Positions 14,046 to 26,935 are shown, counted from the stretch's first letter. The stretch is 64,000 nt of DNA from Fulvia fulva (GCF_020509005.1 NC_063012.1:9796001-9860000); one strand, 5' to 3'. Notes: generated by a model not told the origin, from the sequence alone. A program made the numbers and translations.

Positions 14046-14793
14046 GGTAACAAAAGCTAAGTAGAAAGGATCGTAGGTCACCTATAGGAAACGTATTAGA
14101 ACTAAAAACCGGTAAGGCTAGGAGCCCTACTAGCGGCTAGGACCTTCGGGAGGTATAACTACCTTATCTATAAAGACCTAAAGAGGGCGGAAGTAAGTAT
14201 AGCTATCTAGATTCGCTCTAAGTATATTAGGCTAAGAGTATACTTATACTAAAGAAGAGTCCTAGAATACGATTCTAAACGTTACCCCTATAGCTACCTA
14301 TCCTAAAACCCGGAGTATATAGTACTAAACTATACTAGATAGGTAAAAGGGAGAAGCTAGTAGAGGGCGAAGGTAAGAGATAGGCAATACTAGGCTATTA
14401 TCTAGAATAGACAAGATATAAGGAGAGTAATAAGATAGATCCTTAACGAGGACTACCTAGAGTATTCTCCCTAGTAGTAGAAACGGAAAGGTAGATAGAG
14501 AGGAGGGAGAGAGAGAAGAGCCGGGGAAATAGAAGGGAGAAAGGGAATCGAGAGGAGGACATTACTAGGGTTACGGATAAGGTAGTTATAGGGTAATAAC
14601 TATAATACTAGCGTACCCTAAAGGAAGGAGAACGAAAGGACAAGATAGGAAAGAACGAGGAGGGTAAAGACGAGGAGGTTTGTTCCGTTAATCGGGTTTC
14701 CTACCTATATAAATAGACCTAAATAGCGAGAGACCTATATAGGCTATAGGGCACTAAAATAGACGAATAAATAATCTATCTATCTATCTATAT
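14046..14793 (+). mobile_element. LINE 3'-end fragment (copy D)
   Basis: It is almost the same sequence as 20753-21497 of the full-length LINE, starting at 'agctaagYagaaaggatcg' and ending in (ATCT)n at about 14775-14793. Compared with that copy it has extra CpA to TpA changes (for example caattc to tattc near the 'gagtattctccc' segment). It covers the end of ORF2 and the 3' UTR only. With copy B it forms an inverted pair, both 5' ends facing inward. Confidence 0.82.
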
Positions 14794-15728
14794 AACGAGT
14801 AGAAGCGTAATAAAATGTCACTATTAAAGCTTACTAAGCGTTACCTCGAATAGATACGCGATACCGTACTAGTACTAACTAACAATCGATTAGTCTTCGT
14901 AACCTTCTCCGGAGAAACCTTAGTAGAGGATGAAATAGTGCCTATAGGTACTAGTTAGAAGGAGGGTGACCGTAGTAGTAGCCGTAGTAATAATAACCGT
15001 AGTAATAGCCGCGGTAATAAGGGTCGTAGTAGTAGCCGCGGTAATAAGAATAAAGATAAGGATAATAATAGGCTAAGCGGCTACTAGAACATTACCGGCG
15101 AGCCTAAGGACACCTATTATAGGGGCCTGTTCTTATATAATATAATCAACTCCGATAAGCGCCTAGTAAAGGATTAGCGCTTAGAGTAGTAGAAGGGGTA
15201 CTAGAAAGACTTTATTAACTACTACTTAAGCGACGACGGCGAGCGTCTACTTAGCGTATTAAATCGTAACAATCGTAAGGACTAGGAACGTAACAAGGCT
15301 ATTACTAATACGAAGAAGGTATTACTAAGCCATAAGGGCTTTGTTGGCCTTACTGTTCTTTCTAGCTTAATTAGTAAGTTGAGCGTCAACTTTAGGGATT
15401 ACTAGGTATATAATAACTGTTTAGACACTTATATAATCAATCATTATAACTAGGAGGGTATAGAGTTCATTATAGAGCGCCTTACTACCTTAGAAATCTA
15501 GGCTAGAAGAACCACCTTTCTAATTATAGCGTTAGGGCGTATTTATATATTAATTAGGGGCCATTTATTCACCTTACTAGATATAGCTTACTACCTAGGC
15601 TTTTATATAAACGTCATCTCTTATATACCTATAGAAATAGCCGGACTCTAGTAGTACGGACGTAGTAATTCAATATAGTATAACGGTACTAAATTAATAG
15701 ATCTATATCGCTCTACTAGTATAATCCC
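14794..15728 (+). mobile_element. Copia-type Gag/protease remnant, third Copia lineage
   Basis: On the plus strand a Gag-like region is followed by a low-complexity linker of R/S/N/G residues (about 14965-15075). Near the right end there is a protease-like stretch ending in LLDIAYYLGFYINVISYI, comparable to the 'LxNVLYVPxLxxNLLS' segment of Copia polyproteins. Stops occur at former Trp/Gln codons. It ends abruptly at 15728 where the 234-bp LTR of another Copia starts, and no LTR of its own is visible. Family assignment rests on one motif. Confidence 0.55.
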
Positions 15729-15962
15729 TAATAAATAGGCTCGAGTTACGTAGTAGTAGAAGACGGGAGATTATACGAAAGACAAAGAAGGACCTAATAG
15801 GATAGCGTATATCTATATATAGTATCGATAGTATTAGTATTAGTAGATACTAGGTGTCCGGATGTTTACTAGCCTATAGGCTAGTAAACCCTAGTTACGT
15901 GATCTAGTTATATAACACACCTATACCTATATACTTGACCTACGGCCTATATGTTCTTAACA
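15729..15962 (-). repeat. Copia 234-bp LTR, 3' LTR of the rearranged copy
   Basis: Same length as the other three LTRs. It is followed by the same 25-bp internal sequence (ctcctacttaggctatatag...) that follows the LTR at 2272-2505, which proves it is joined to Copia internal DNA rather than being a solo LTR. Confidence 0.88.
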
Positions 15963-15981
15963 CTCCTACTTAGGCTATATA

Positions 15982-15988
15982 GTCTCCT
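15982..15988. repeat. Target-site duplication GTCTCCT, left copy
   Basis: GTCTCCT here and at 21498-21504 flank the LINE. In the uninterrupted Copia copy the same place reads gtcccctataatccc once, so removing the LINE plus one GTCTCCT restores the Copia sequence. Confidence 0.8.
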
Positions 15989-18900
15989 AGGTCGACGACG
16001 AGAATTACCTATACGTAGTGTCGGCTACGAACCTCTCGTCTAGCTACGAGAGAGCTAAGTATTCTTACGCTAGAGCGTCGTAGGCGCGACGGGCGCGTAA
16101 CGTAGGCGAAGCCGCGGCGAATAGAGGACTACTAGCAAAACGGGTATAAAAACTATCCGACGAGCGTATACTCGTGTTGGGAGCGAGTCCCTCTTCTTTC
16201 TACGTATAAGAAGGGCGCGGAACCGTGGCCTATACGCTCGACAGGACACCTCTAGTATAAGTATAGAATTTTCACCTCCGGAGACCGTAAACCGAGCGGG
16301 CTGAGCGACGAACATTAGACGAGCGGACTATAGAACAACAACTGAGCGGACTATATAACGGCGTCGAGCGGACTACGAAACAATCTAGTGTTTGCTAGCG
16401 GGCAATGCGGTGGGTAGGTAGACACGCGACGAAGCCTATAAGGGCCTATTAAATACCCGGTATAGGAACGAGGGTTTTGCCTAAGGCACTGCCTATCCCG
16501 CTACACAACGTACCTAGTCTGACATAGTAGATTGCGACGAGGAAAAGACGATAGCCTAAGCAAGGAAAAGACGGCTGTTAGGACGGGGAAAAGACGTACA
16601 ATGTAAGTAGATTAGTTCTATAATCGGGGAGGATCGAGGGTAGGGTAATAAGGAACTTTATATTAGTTAGTAGGTAGAAACGTAAGGAGTGCGCTGCCCG
16701 GCGTAGTGTGTGCCCCGAGCAAACCTACGAGGTATAGACGGCCGCTTTCTAGAGATAGGCTACGGTAACGCGAAGGGCGTCAAAACCTAGGGCGTAGTGT
16801 ACACTAGTAGCGACGGCTAACACTGTCTATATAGCCCGAGAGGACGGATACGTATGTCGGTCAATAGAGAGCACTAAAGGGCTTAGGCCTATAGAGGTGG
16901 ATATTAGCTTAAGGAGCAAATAGGGAGGGAGGGCGTAGAGGGAAGCTTTTGCTCCGGGCTAACCTCTCGAAACGAGGCTATACGGTGGTACTAGATAAGT
17001 AGGAAAGCGCGGTTAAGACTTGTTACCTTATCTCGTAGCTAGCTTGCTAAATACGATTCCTTCCTTGCCTCGAAATAAACAAGGAGTAGACACTGAAGAT
17101 CGGGAGTATAGCGAAAGTCTCCTATTAACAGTATATAGTAATTGCGTATAGGGTCCTACGAACCTTTGACACACAAAGGGATATACTAAACCTCTAGAGG
17201 TAAAACTAGGTAACAGCACTAGGACTATAGATCACAAAGACAGCGTAGGTCAAGAAGAAGATAGAGGAGGGCAAGAGGGCCTCCTCGCTAATCTTATAGG
17301 TTGTAACACTAGAGTAAGCGAACAAGGTCTTAGACTAAGGGTTGTACTAGGACTTTGAGAGGCTGGATATAGAAATCTATTAGAGTAACTATAGAATCCT
17401 TCAATGTTTTAACTGTCAACAGTACGGACATATTGCCCTAAAGTATAGCAAAGCCACACTAGTCTGCTTATACTATACTAGTGATCACGCGACCTAAGAG
17501 TGCCAAAAACGGAAGGAGGACATAAGATACGTAGCATATAGGAGAAAACACCCGGCATAGTCAAACCAATGCCTAGTTAGACTATTAGCCTAGTAGAGAG
17601 CGCGGGAAGCAAGGGTAATAACACTAACTAGGTTCCTAGTAGGTGAACAGAAACAACTAGAGAGAACCACCCACCCGAATAAGAGACCCCGGCTATAAGA
17701 GGAGCCATAAATAGTGCTAGTAATAGGGAGACTAACGTTCTTGTACAAGGCAGCGCAGAGCAATAGACAAATGAGAATCAACCAAATAATAGGGAGCCAA
17801 CCCCAAAGGGAAGAACAGGAGGAGGGACGGGAAAACTAATAGTAAGACTAACAGCAAGACTAAACGGACCTAGACATAAACATGTCCTAATGCCTTACAC
17901 TAATAGACTATTAATCATTTAGTATAATGTGAACAGAAGCAAAGACAAGGTCTAAAGGAGCTTTCTACAAGCCTTAGACCCGGAGGAACACTACATTATA
18001 GCAATATAGGAACTATAGATCAACCTATACTCTAGGATTCTATTAACTGTGCGAGACCCGAGATACTACGTAGTAATGAACAGAACCGAGGGAGTCCTAC
18101 GAACTTGTATCTATGTTAGTAAGAAGGTACTAGTAGAGGACTAGTAGGCCTAGCCGAGAACCGATAGGGATATTACTATAGTGTAGCTCAAAACAACTTA
18201 AGGCCAAGTCCTGATCTATAGCGTATACAACCCACCTCTAGAGTCTAGAAGCAGTACATAACTATATACGCTAGGAAGGCTCCCGGAAGTAATAGACCAA
18301 TAAAACCACAACATCGTAATAGGAGATTTCAACCTCTACTACCTAAAGTAGGGATCGGACTTCACCCTAGTACACTACTTCTTAGTAGGGAGGCTTATTA
18401 GTCAGATAGAAACAGCCTAAATAGACTTGATCACGCCAAAGGGAACAGAAACTTGGGCTAGAAACAACAGTTCTAGCACGCTAGACCTATACTTTATGTC
18501 CTACGCCTTAACACGACGGGTAGAAAGCTATATAGTCAATGACTAACTAGAGTCCTTATTAGACTACTATCCAATCCAAACCGACATCCAACTTATAGTT
18601 AAGGAGGAGAGGGAACCTAAGAGGAGGCTCTACTAGAAGTAGGCCGAGTAGACACTAGTATAGTAGCGGCTAGAAGGCGAACTAGAACAGGTGAACATTA
18701 ACAATATATATATAACGGAGGGGATTGACCAAGCAGTAGAGTAGCTAATAGAAGCTATATAAAGGGTAGCCCAGGCCTATATACCTAAGAAGAGATGGTC
18801 GCTATACTAGAAGCTATACTAGACACTAGAGTATATAGCCAAAGTCAAGGAGGCAAGGAGAGCAAGAAGGAGATAGGAGTAACGACGTACCTAAGCAAAC

Positions 18901-21497
18901 TAGGAAGCCTATAACAACGCGTATAAAGTAAAGAAGGCGCAGATCAGAAGAGATAAGACGTAGGAGTAGAGGTCAACTGTAGGGATGATTATAGAACACC
19001 CGGAACAAATCTAGAGACTAGTAGAATAGGCTAGGAAACTAGACGAGGAATGAAACTCCCCGCCCTAGTTTCCCTTAATATAGGACTAAGACGGGGAAAC
19101 GCAAACCACTCCGATAGGGAAAGCGAAAGCATTCGTAGACCACTTCTTCGGGACTTAGGTAGAGGTAGACCTAAGTAACATCCTAGGAACACACATTCCT
19201 CCGCTAAGGGAGGCTAACTAGCAAGTGTCTACTATAGAGATCGGAAACATTATCAAGAAACTGAAGGGCAACAAAGCCCTAGGCCTAGACAAGATCCCTA
19301 ACTGTTACCTAAAAGCTAGTAGTAGCCTTATTACTCTAGTACTTACGCCAATCTTTACCTAGTGTATAAAGTAGGGGTATTGCCTAAAGGCCTTTAGGTA
19401 ATCACTAACTTACGTCCTAAGGAAACCCTAAAAGGAAGACTATACCAAGTTGAAGTCATATAGACCAATTACGTTGCTAAACACACTAGGGAAGCTCCTA
19501 GAGAAGGTCGTAGCTATAAGGCTCACCGGAATAGTAGAAGAACACAACCTCCTCCCGGTAACGTAAATAGGGGGGAGATAAAAGAGATCTACCCTTATAG
19601 CAGTCGAACTGATTATAGAGCAAATTAGACATATCTAGCACTATAGCAACAACAAGGTAGCCTCACTGCTTTTACTAGACATATTAGGGGCTTTCGACAA
19701 TATGTCCTACGTAAGGCTCCTATATATCCTTAGAATAAAAAGCATCCTAGCCTAGATAGTACACTTTGTGTAGTCATTCCTTAAGGACAGAACAACCCAG
19801 ATCCTCCTAGGGTCCTTCAAAGCCCCGTAGACCCTAATTGCGAACACGGGCATCCTATAGGGCTCTACACTCTCCCCAATTCTGTTCCTCCTCTTTATAG
19901 CCGACCTGACCCCACTCCTAGAAATAGTAAACACCTTAGTATCGGGGTTCGTAGATAACACAAATATCCTAGCGTGGTCGGGGTCTATAGAGGAAAACTA
20001 CGTACTCCTAGAGGAGAGACATAGACAATGCGAAAAGTAGGCAAGAGAGTATAGGGCAAAATTCGTATCGGACAAGTACCAACTTATCTATTTTAGTAAG
20101 GCAAAGACAAAACATAACTTAGTAGCACTAGTAAAAATCCAGGGGTTCGAGACCTATCCTATAAGGGAACTTAGAGTCCTTAGGATATAGCTAGACCCGA
20201 AACTTAGCTAGGGACCACAAGTGAAGAAGGCGTAAGCGAGAGCGGACACTAATAGATAATCAATCGAGAGACTTACTACGTCAACCTAGGGGGCGACCTT
20301 CATAAAGGCCTAGACTATGTACAAGGCCATTGTCAAGCCCGCAATACTATATAGAGCAGCAATTTGGGTAGCGGAAAAACACATCCCGAAGAGAATTAAG
20401 GACCCCCTTAACAGAGCGTAGGTAGCCTACCTAAAGAGAGTACTAGGGGCATATAAGTCAACCCCTTATAGGACAATGGAAATAGAATCAGGTACAGCCC
20501 CTATCAGGGAGTACCTCTAGGGCATAAGGTGTCAATACGTAGAGAAGACATCAGCATACCTAGCCTAGGGAACTATCTAAGTAGCTACTTAAAGGATAAG
20601 AACCTAGTAGGAGAGGAGGAGAAGACCTAACCGGCCACACATAATCCTATAGAAGGAAGCAGACCTAAAAACATCATAGGAAATCCTAGTAGCCCATAAA
20701 CAGAGAGAAGCTCTAAGGGAGCAAGCTAACACAGAGGACAAAGGGAAAAAGAAGCAAAGCTAAGCAGAAAGGATCGTAGGTCACCTATAGGAAACGCGTT
20801 AGAACCAAAAACCGGTGAGGCTAGGAGCCCTACTAGCGGCCAGGACCTTCGGGAGGTATAACTACCTTATCTACAAAGACCTAAAGAGGGCGGAAGCAAG
20901 TATAGCTATCTAGATTCGCTCTGAGCACATTAGGCTAAGAGCATACTTACACTAAAGAAGAGTCCTAGGATACGATTCTAAACGTTGCCCCTATGGCTAC
21001 CTATCCCAAAACCCGGAGCACATAGTACTGAACTGTACTAAGTGGGTAAAAGGGAGAAGCTAGTAGAGGGCGAAGGCAAGAGACAGGCAATACTAGGCTA
21101 TCATCCAGGACAGACAAGATATAAGGAGAGTGATAAGATGGATCCTTAACGAGGACTACCTAGAGCAATTCTCCCTAGTAGTAGAAACGGAAAGGTGGAT
21201 AGAGAGGAGGGATAGAGAGAGAAGAGCCGGGGAGACAGAAGGGAGAAAGGGAATCGAGAGGAGGACATTACTAGGGTTACGGGCAAGGTAGTTATAGGGT
21301 AATAACTATGACACTAGCGTACCCTAAAGGAAGGAGAACGAAAGGACAAGACAGGAAAGAACGAGGAGGGCAAAGACGAGGAGGTTTTCATCCGTTAATC
21401 GGGTTTCCTACCTACACAAATAGACCTAAATAGCGAGAGACCTACATAGGCCATAGGGCACTAAAATAGGCGAATGAATGATCTATCTATCTATCTG
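15989..21497 (+). mobile_element. Full-length Tad1-like LINE, RIP-mutated, nested in the Copia
   Basis: About 5.5 kb with two coding regions. ORF1 (Gag-like) ends with two zinc-knuckle remnants near 17405-17510: CFNCQQYGHIALKY, then C-L-Y-Y...H...C, with some Cys changed to Tyr. ORF2 starts near 17900 with an AP-type endonuclease (QYNVNRSKDK, then IQEP before a former Trp), followed by RT: NKALGLDKIPN near 19270 and FVDNTNIL at 19948-19971, in which FVDD has become FVDN. The C-terminal CP-x-GYLSQNPEH...C finger lies near 20985-21035. The element ends in (ATCT)n and is flanked by the 7-bp duplication GTCTCCT. CpA is largely retained on this strand while TpG is nearly absent. Confidence 0.87.
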
Positions 21498-21504
21498 GTC
21501 TCCT
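21498..21504. repeat. Target-site duplication GTCTCCT, right copy
   Basis: It is the partner of 15982-15988, followed directly by Copia internal sequence (ataatccctttacg) that is the same as at 2530-2545. Confidence 0.8.
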
Positions 21505-23763
21505 ATAATCCCTTTACGTAAGCTAGAGCTACCTTATAAAGTTTTGGAACTACTAGCTATTAAGGGGCTTTATTAACCTATTAGTAGCTATGTCCTTTAT
21601 ATAGTAGTAGTCTACTACAATCTTCTTCTACTACTAGAGATGTCTAATATAGTTATACATAACATCAATATGCTTTGACCTTTTATATATATAGGCATCT
21701 TTAATAAGTATTAAAGCGGCTTAGTTATTACCTATAAGCTTGACTAGCCTTAGCTCGTTAATAGTGCCCTTGCTTGCCCTTATACTCGGCTAGAAAGAGC
21801 TCTTTCCCACTAGTTCTAGGCACCCCATTTCCCTAAGGACAGTAGTAAGAAATTGTGACTACTTTACGGCTACGTTTATAGCTATAAACTCAGCTTCTAT
21901 TATTAATGTTATAATAGACTTCTGCTTCCTACTTATCTAGGACATAGGTGATCTATAAAGGAACTATACGTATCCTAGAATTGAGACTCTATCTACTTTG
22001 TCTATAGCGTAGTTAGAGTCCGAGTATCCCTAGAGATTGCCCCCTCCCTTTCTATATATAAGACCTAGGTCTAGGTACGACCGTAGGTATCGGGAGAGCT
22101 TCGTTAAAGCCTTTATATACTACTACGAGGGATTAGTAACATATGAGCTAATTCTTCTAAGGGGGAATGCTAAGTCTGGCCTTATTATTAGCATTAGCTA
22201 TATCTAGGTACTATTATAGCTCTATTAATCCTATTTGTTACACCTCTTATCTATAGGAGCCGTAGGTACTAAATGCTTATAGCTCTCTATAGGTAAGTAG
22301 GTTAGCGTAGCCTTCTCTCTAGCTATATTTATCTTAGCTAAGTTAGCGTAGATATAGTGTCCTTAATTAAGCTTCAAAGTGCCTTAGGACCTGTCTCTTA
22401 TAATCCTTATTCTAAGGATCTTTGTAGGTTTACTAAGATCTTTAATCTTAAATACTTTTCTAAGCTTAGCCTTAAACTACTGAACATCTAATAGCTTCGG
22501 AGCTACAATAGGTATGTCATCTATATAGGTAAGGACTATAAGGTCTCTATCCGTATAGATAAGTAGGTATAGATCTACCTAGGACTAGGTAAATCTAACC
22601 TTCTCTAGCTTCGTAACATAGAGCTTGTTCTAGACTCTAGCTACTTGCTTAAGCCTATAAAGGCTTCGTAGGACCTTAAACACTATATTTAGAGGTGCTT
22701 TAACTCCTAGGGGTGGGATTCTATAGATGTGCTTAAGAAGGCTACTTTAGGTAAAAGTATCATTTATATCTACTAGGTATATCTCGAGATCTCTCTTATA
22801 CACTACTACTATAAATACTCGGAGAGTACTATGTCTAATAGTAGATATAAAGGTCTCTTCGAAGTCAACCCTATATTTCTATAAAACCCTCTTATAACTA
22901 GTCTTGCCTTAAACTTCTTAATAGCTCTACTAATTATTCTTTTTATATTAAAGACCTACCTAGAAGTAATTAGATTCGTACTATTTGGCGGTATAACTAC
23001 TTCCTAGGTATTATTGCTTACTAAGGCAATAAGTTCGTTCTCGATTGCCTCTCTCTATATATATCCCTATTCGGGGTCTTCTACGGCTACCTTATAGGAC
23101 TTTAGGATTAGTACTTCCTACTAATAGGCTATAGCCTACCTAATAGTAGCAAATATATATTCTTCTACGTCGTTTAGAGTTTCCTCTACCTAGCTTATTA
23201 TAGGGTCTAGATAGAATATCTAGTCGATAAGAGCCTTATAGTGTTTAGCCTTATACTCTTTAGAGTTATTATCTCCGTCCCCCCTTAACCTCTTATTGCC
23301 TATAACCTAAGGTGGCGCTAGGTGTTCGGATAAGTCGAACTAAATAACATCTTCTTTTTCTTTTATTAGGGTACCCTAATCTCTAAACTTCTAGTATTCC
23401 CTAATGTCCTTTAGGGGAGGGAGAAGTTATATAAATAGCGGTTGTTATAGTATTAATGACTTGGGTAGGTTCTGTATAGATCCACCGCTATCGGCCTTCG
23501 ATAGTGTTAAAACCGCCTTAATATTATCTCCTAGCCTTCCTAACGGTGTCTCTAATAATCCCCTATCGGAAAATTTCGTCCTAAAGGGCTTCCTCCTAAT
23601 AGGATTACGCTATAGCGCTCGACTCGGCTAGTAGTAAAGGTAATACTAAGATCTATATCTCCCCCCTTCTTATTCTTAAACTAGTTAACGTGACTATACG
23701 CTTTTATAGCTTTTATGTCGGGATCTTAGAACAGCTATTGTTTTGTAGTTTTTTTTACTAGCC

Positions 23764-23997
23764 TATTAAGAATATATAGGCCGTAGGTCAAGTATATAGG
23801 TATAGGTATATTATATAACTAGATTACGTAACTAGGGTTTACTAGCCTATAGGCTAGTAAACATCCGGACACCTAGTATCTACCTATACTAACACCGGCG
23901 ATACTATATATAGATACACGCTATCCTATTAGGTCCTTCTTCGTCTTTCGTATGATCCGCCGTCTTCTACTACTACGTAACTTATACCTATTTAATA
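23764..23997 (+). repeat. Copia 234-bp LTR, inverted relative to its partner
   Basis: It reads TATTAAGAA... on the plus strand (original TGTTAAGAA...) and ends ...CCTATTTAATA, then the same GGTTATAAGCCCGGG primer-site-like sequence as the first copy. Its outer end is joined directly to RT-side internal DNA of the same element rather than to flanking DNA. Confidence 0.87.
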
Positions 23998-26604
23998 GGT
24001 TATAAGCCCGGGTTAGTAACTCGGTATTTTACCCTCGACAAAGTCGTATTAGAGTTATTCCTCTTTAGAACAAAAGGAAGGTAGACTAGAGGCCGCACCC
24101 GCTTGTATAGGAAGCTATAGCCGTGCTATAGGTATATATAAGACGTAAAAGAGCCTAGTAAGGCACTGTTAGACTCCGAGTTAGGGAGCCTATACTAATA
24201 CCTTAGACAAGTAGGCGAGCTTATTAAGAAGAGTCGCTCTCCGGACATCGCGTTCGTATCGACTAACTATTTATTCTAAGAGAGCCGTAGTGTCTTAGAA
24301 ACCCCCTCTACTAAGAGAGTTACGCTATAGTGTCTTAGTACTAATATGATCCTTACCGACCGACTTTCCTCCTCTTCCCGGCGGATAGCCATCCTCTCCG
24401 CTATTAACCTCGCGTTCGGTTTATCTCATTTCGATCCGATCCGATCGCGTACGACCGAATATATCCTTTTACCTAAGGGTAGCTAACCTATCCCTTAACT
24501 TATAGAAAATAGAGAACGAGACTAGGTTTATAAGAAAGAGAGTAGCACCTGTTCTATTAAGAGAGAACCACGAAACATAGTTCAAGCTAATAAGAATACA
24601 CCTAGTATTAAAGTAGGTTAGCTAGGTCCTCGAAGACTTTATTAAGGACATTCCCGCTACAACCCTATCTATAGCAACACCCTCTCTATTATCGGAGTCA
24701 TCCCTTCCTTTAGGACAAGTAATAAGGAGGGCATCGTATAGACGGCATAATGTAACGGCCCTATATAAGATGTATATCTGTCTATAGATAGATGACTAAG
24801 AGATAATATACGAGATCCGGTATACGAAGGAGTTATAAGAATAGGCTAAAGCCAAATATAAGAGAAGACTTCTCGCTACTAGAAGAAGTTTGCTTTAGTA
24901 ATACACTAATTTCGTAATAATAGAGGACTAGTCAATATATAACGCCTAGTAGGAGCTTAGCTTAATTATAAGGAGGGCTGTTTTGATCTCGCCTTAGTTC
25001 TAAGACATTAAGACTAAGGACAGAAAGATCTAGCAACTCTTAGTAGCTCTACTAGACTCATTTAGCTCAATTCGCGATGTAATTGATGCCTAGGTAAATC
25101 TCTTACTATAAGACATTCTTATAATTCTTAGGGAGAAGTAAGAATTATAGATTTATTAAGGGACAGCTATATTCGCTAAGAAGGGTTTCTAGGGCAAGCT
25201 TACGTACTATCTCTATAATAGTGACCATTTTATAAGTAAGTGCCTATACCTTTCTATAGCTTAGTAGGCTATTAGGAACAAGGATAAACTAGCTAGGGTT
25301 ACCTACCCTACTAAGAGATAACCGTTACTACCTCGTAGGAGGTTATTATTACTAAACCTTCGTGATGTCCTTAAGGTAATAACGGACCTTACAAAGCAGA
25401 TGAAGGAGAGCCGTAAGCTAAAGGCCTCCTCTAGTAAGCCTATAAGGGCCTATACGACCTAGGAAGACGTATTAGACCCTGAGATACTATTAGAAGATAA
25501 TGATGTTAATGAGGTTGCCTATTCTACTATAGAAGCTAAAGGTAAGTACCCCTCGTCCGAGTAGTTACTTAACTCTTATGCTTCATTATATATAACTGAC
25601 TAAGATTCACTATTTAGGACACTAAAGCCTCTTTAAAAGAGGAAGTAGATCAAGGTTAGGGGTAGCTATCTATAAGCTATATATATAGGAAGTGTAGTAA
25701 TAGGTAGTCCTTCTAGAAAGCAAATTGTCTTAGAAAATGTCCTGTTTGTTCCTAGCCTTAGAGTTAGTCTTGTTTCGTAGAATTAGTTTAGCTAATAGTT
25801 TGCTATCTAACTACCTAGTTTTACCCTAAAATCCTTGTCTAGTAAACCCGTTGTCTAGACTAAACTTCGAGGAGGAGTACCGTTTATCTACTCGATCTCG
25901 GAAATTCTTGAGCTATAGTATACTAGTATACTCTCTTAAGAACGTAACGGTACCGCTATAGCTAATACTAAGTCCGAAGATCAGTAGGAGCTATAGTATA
26001 GAAGATATATACACCTTAGTAAGGGACTACTAAGAAACCTTTATAGAGTTACTAATAAGAAAGATCCTATCCCTATTCCTTCTAAACACCTAAGTTATAA
26101 GGTCTGCTCCCTTACTAATATAAGGAAGTTCAAAGGACCTACTATAGAGGGGAAAGGGGAGAGGCTGGCCCTTATCTCTTTTAACATCTATAGGCCTTTT
26201 TAGGGCGTAGTCTCTAGGCTAGGATATAAATATTAGCTTAAGATTATAGACAACTTCTCTAGGAAGAAGTAGGTAATCCCTTTAAAGGCTAGGAGCGACG
26301 CTCCTATAGCCCTACGGGATTAGAAGGTCTAGTTAGAACGGCAGTCAAGGTGCTTTCTATCTACGATCCGTAGTAATAGTATAAAGGAAATTCTCGCCTT
26401 ACTAAAAGAGTAGGAGAAGGAGTTTAGTACTTAGATAGACACAACTAATACCTATAACTCCCTTTAAAATGGACCTATAGAAAGGTCAATATAAGCCTCT
26501 AAGAATATAGTCCGGGCTATACTTAAAGACTCTAGTATACTAGTTAAGTTCTAGCTAGAAGCTTTATAAGCATAGACTATAATTAGAAATAGACTACCTA
26601 ATAG

Positions 26605-26935
26605 TATAGACGACTAACTATCCTAGTAAGCAAGGGCGCGCCTAGTGACCTTAGGATAGTTTACGCGTAGGTGTATATATTTGCCGGTCTACGGGCCGTG
26701 AAATATATATATAGTGGTCCTAAAAGATAATAAATCTAAAATTTTCAGATTCCCGTGTTTTCGCCTTATAGAGAGATTCCTCGTAAAAAATCCTAGCTTC
26801 CTACTAAGGTCGCCTCCTAACTATATATATCTTAGTAGTACCCCTATACACCCCTACTACGCAATCAACCGTTAAAGGTTAACGAGATTCGACGCGCAAA
26901 CTTCAGGGTCTAAAGGGGCCCTTAGCTCGTTAATA
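26605..26935 (-). repeat. Gypsy LTR (3' LTR)
   Basis: 331 bp, aligned by eye over its whole length with 34288-34613. The outer end is TATAGACGAC and the inner end TTAATA; on the minus strand these would be TG...CA ends before RIP. The polypurine tract at 26936-26947 adjoins it. Confidence 0.85.

Larger units (their letters stand above)
15729..26604. mobile_element. Second copy of the 234-bp-LTR Copia, interrupted by a LINE and with its 5' half inverted
   Basis: Left part, minus orientation: LTR 15729-15962, 26 bp of internal DNA, then (after the nested LINE) 21498-23763, matching 2506-4790 of the first copy and carrying the RT box Y-I-D-D-I near 22514-22540. Right part, plus orientation: LTR 23764-23997 followed by Gag (a CCHC-like knuckle near 25205-25245 with Cys changed to Tyr), GAG-pre-integrase (about 25985-26130) and integrase with NGPIERS (about 26470). 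It ends at 26604 where the Gypsy LTR starts. The right part is the reverse complement of about 7812-4960 of the first copy; some 170-190 bp between the two halves are missing. Confidence 0.82.

Noticed and set aside
16070..17781. Several minus-strand open frames of 60-80 codons
   Set aside because: They are antisense to ORF1 of the plus-strand LINE and arise because RIP removes codons unevenly.
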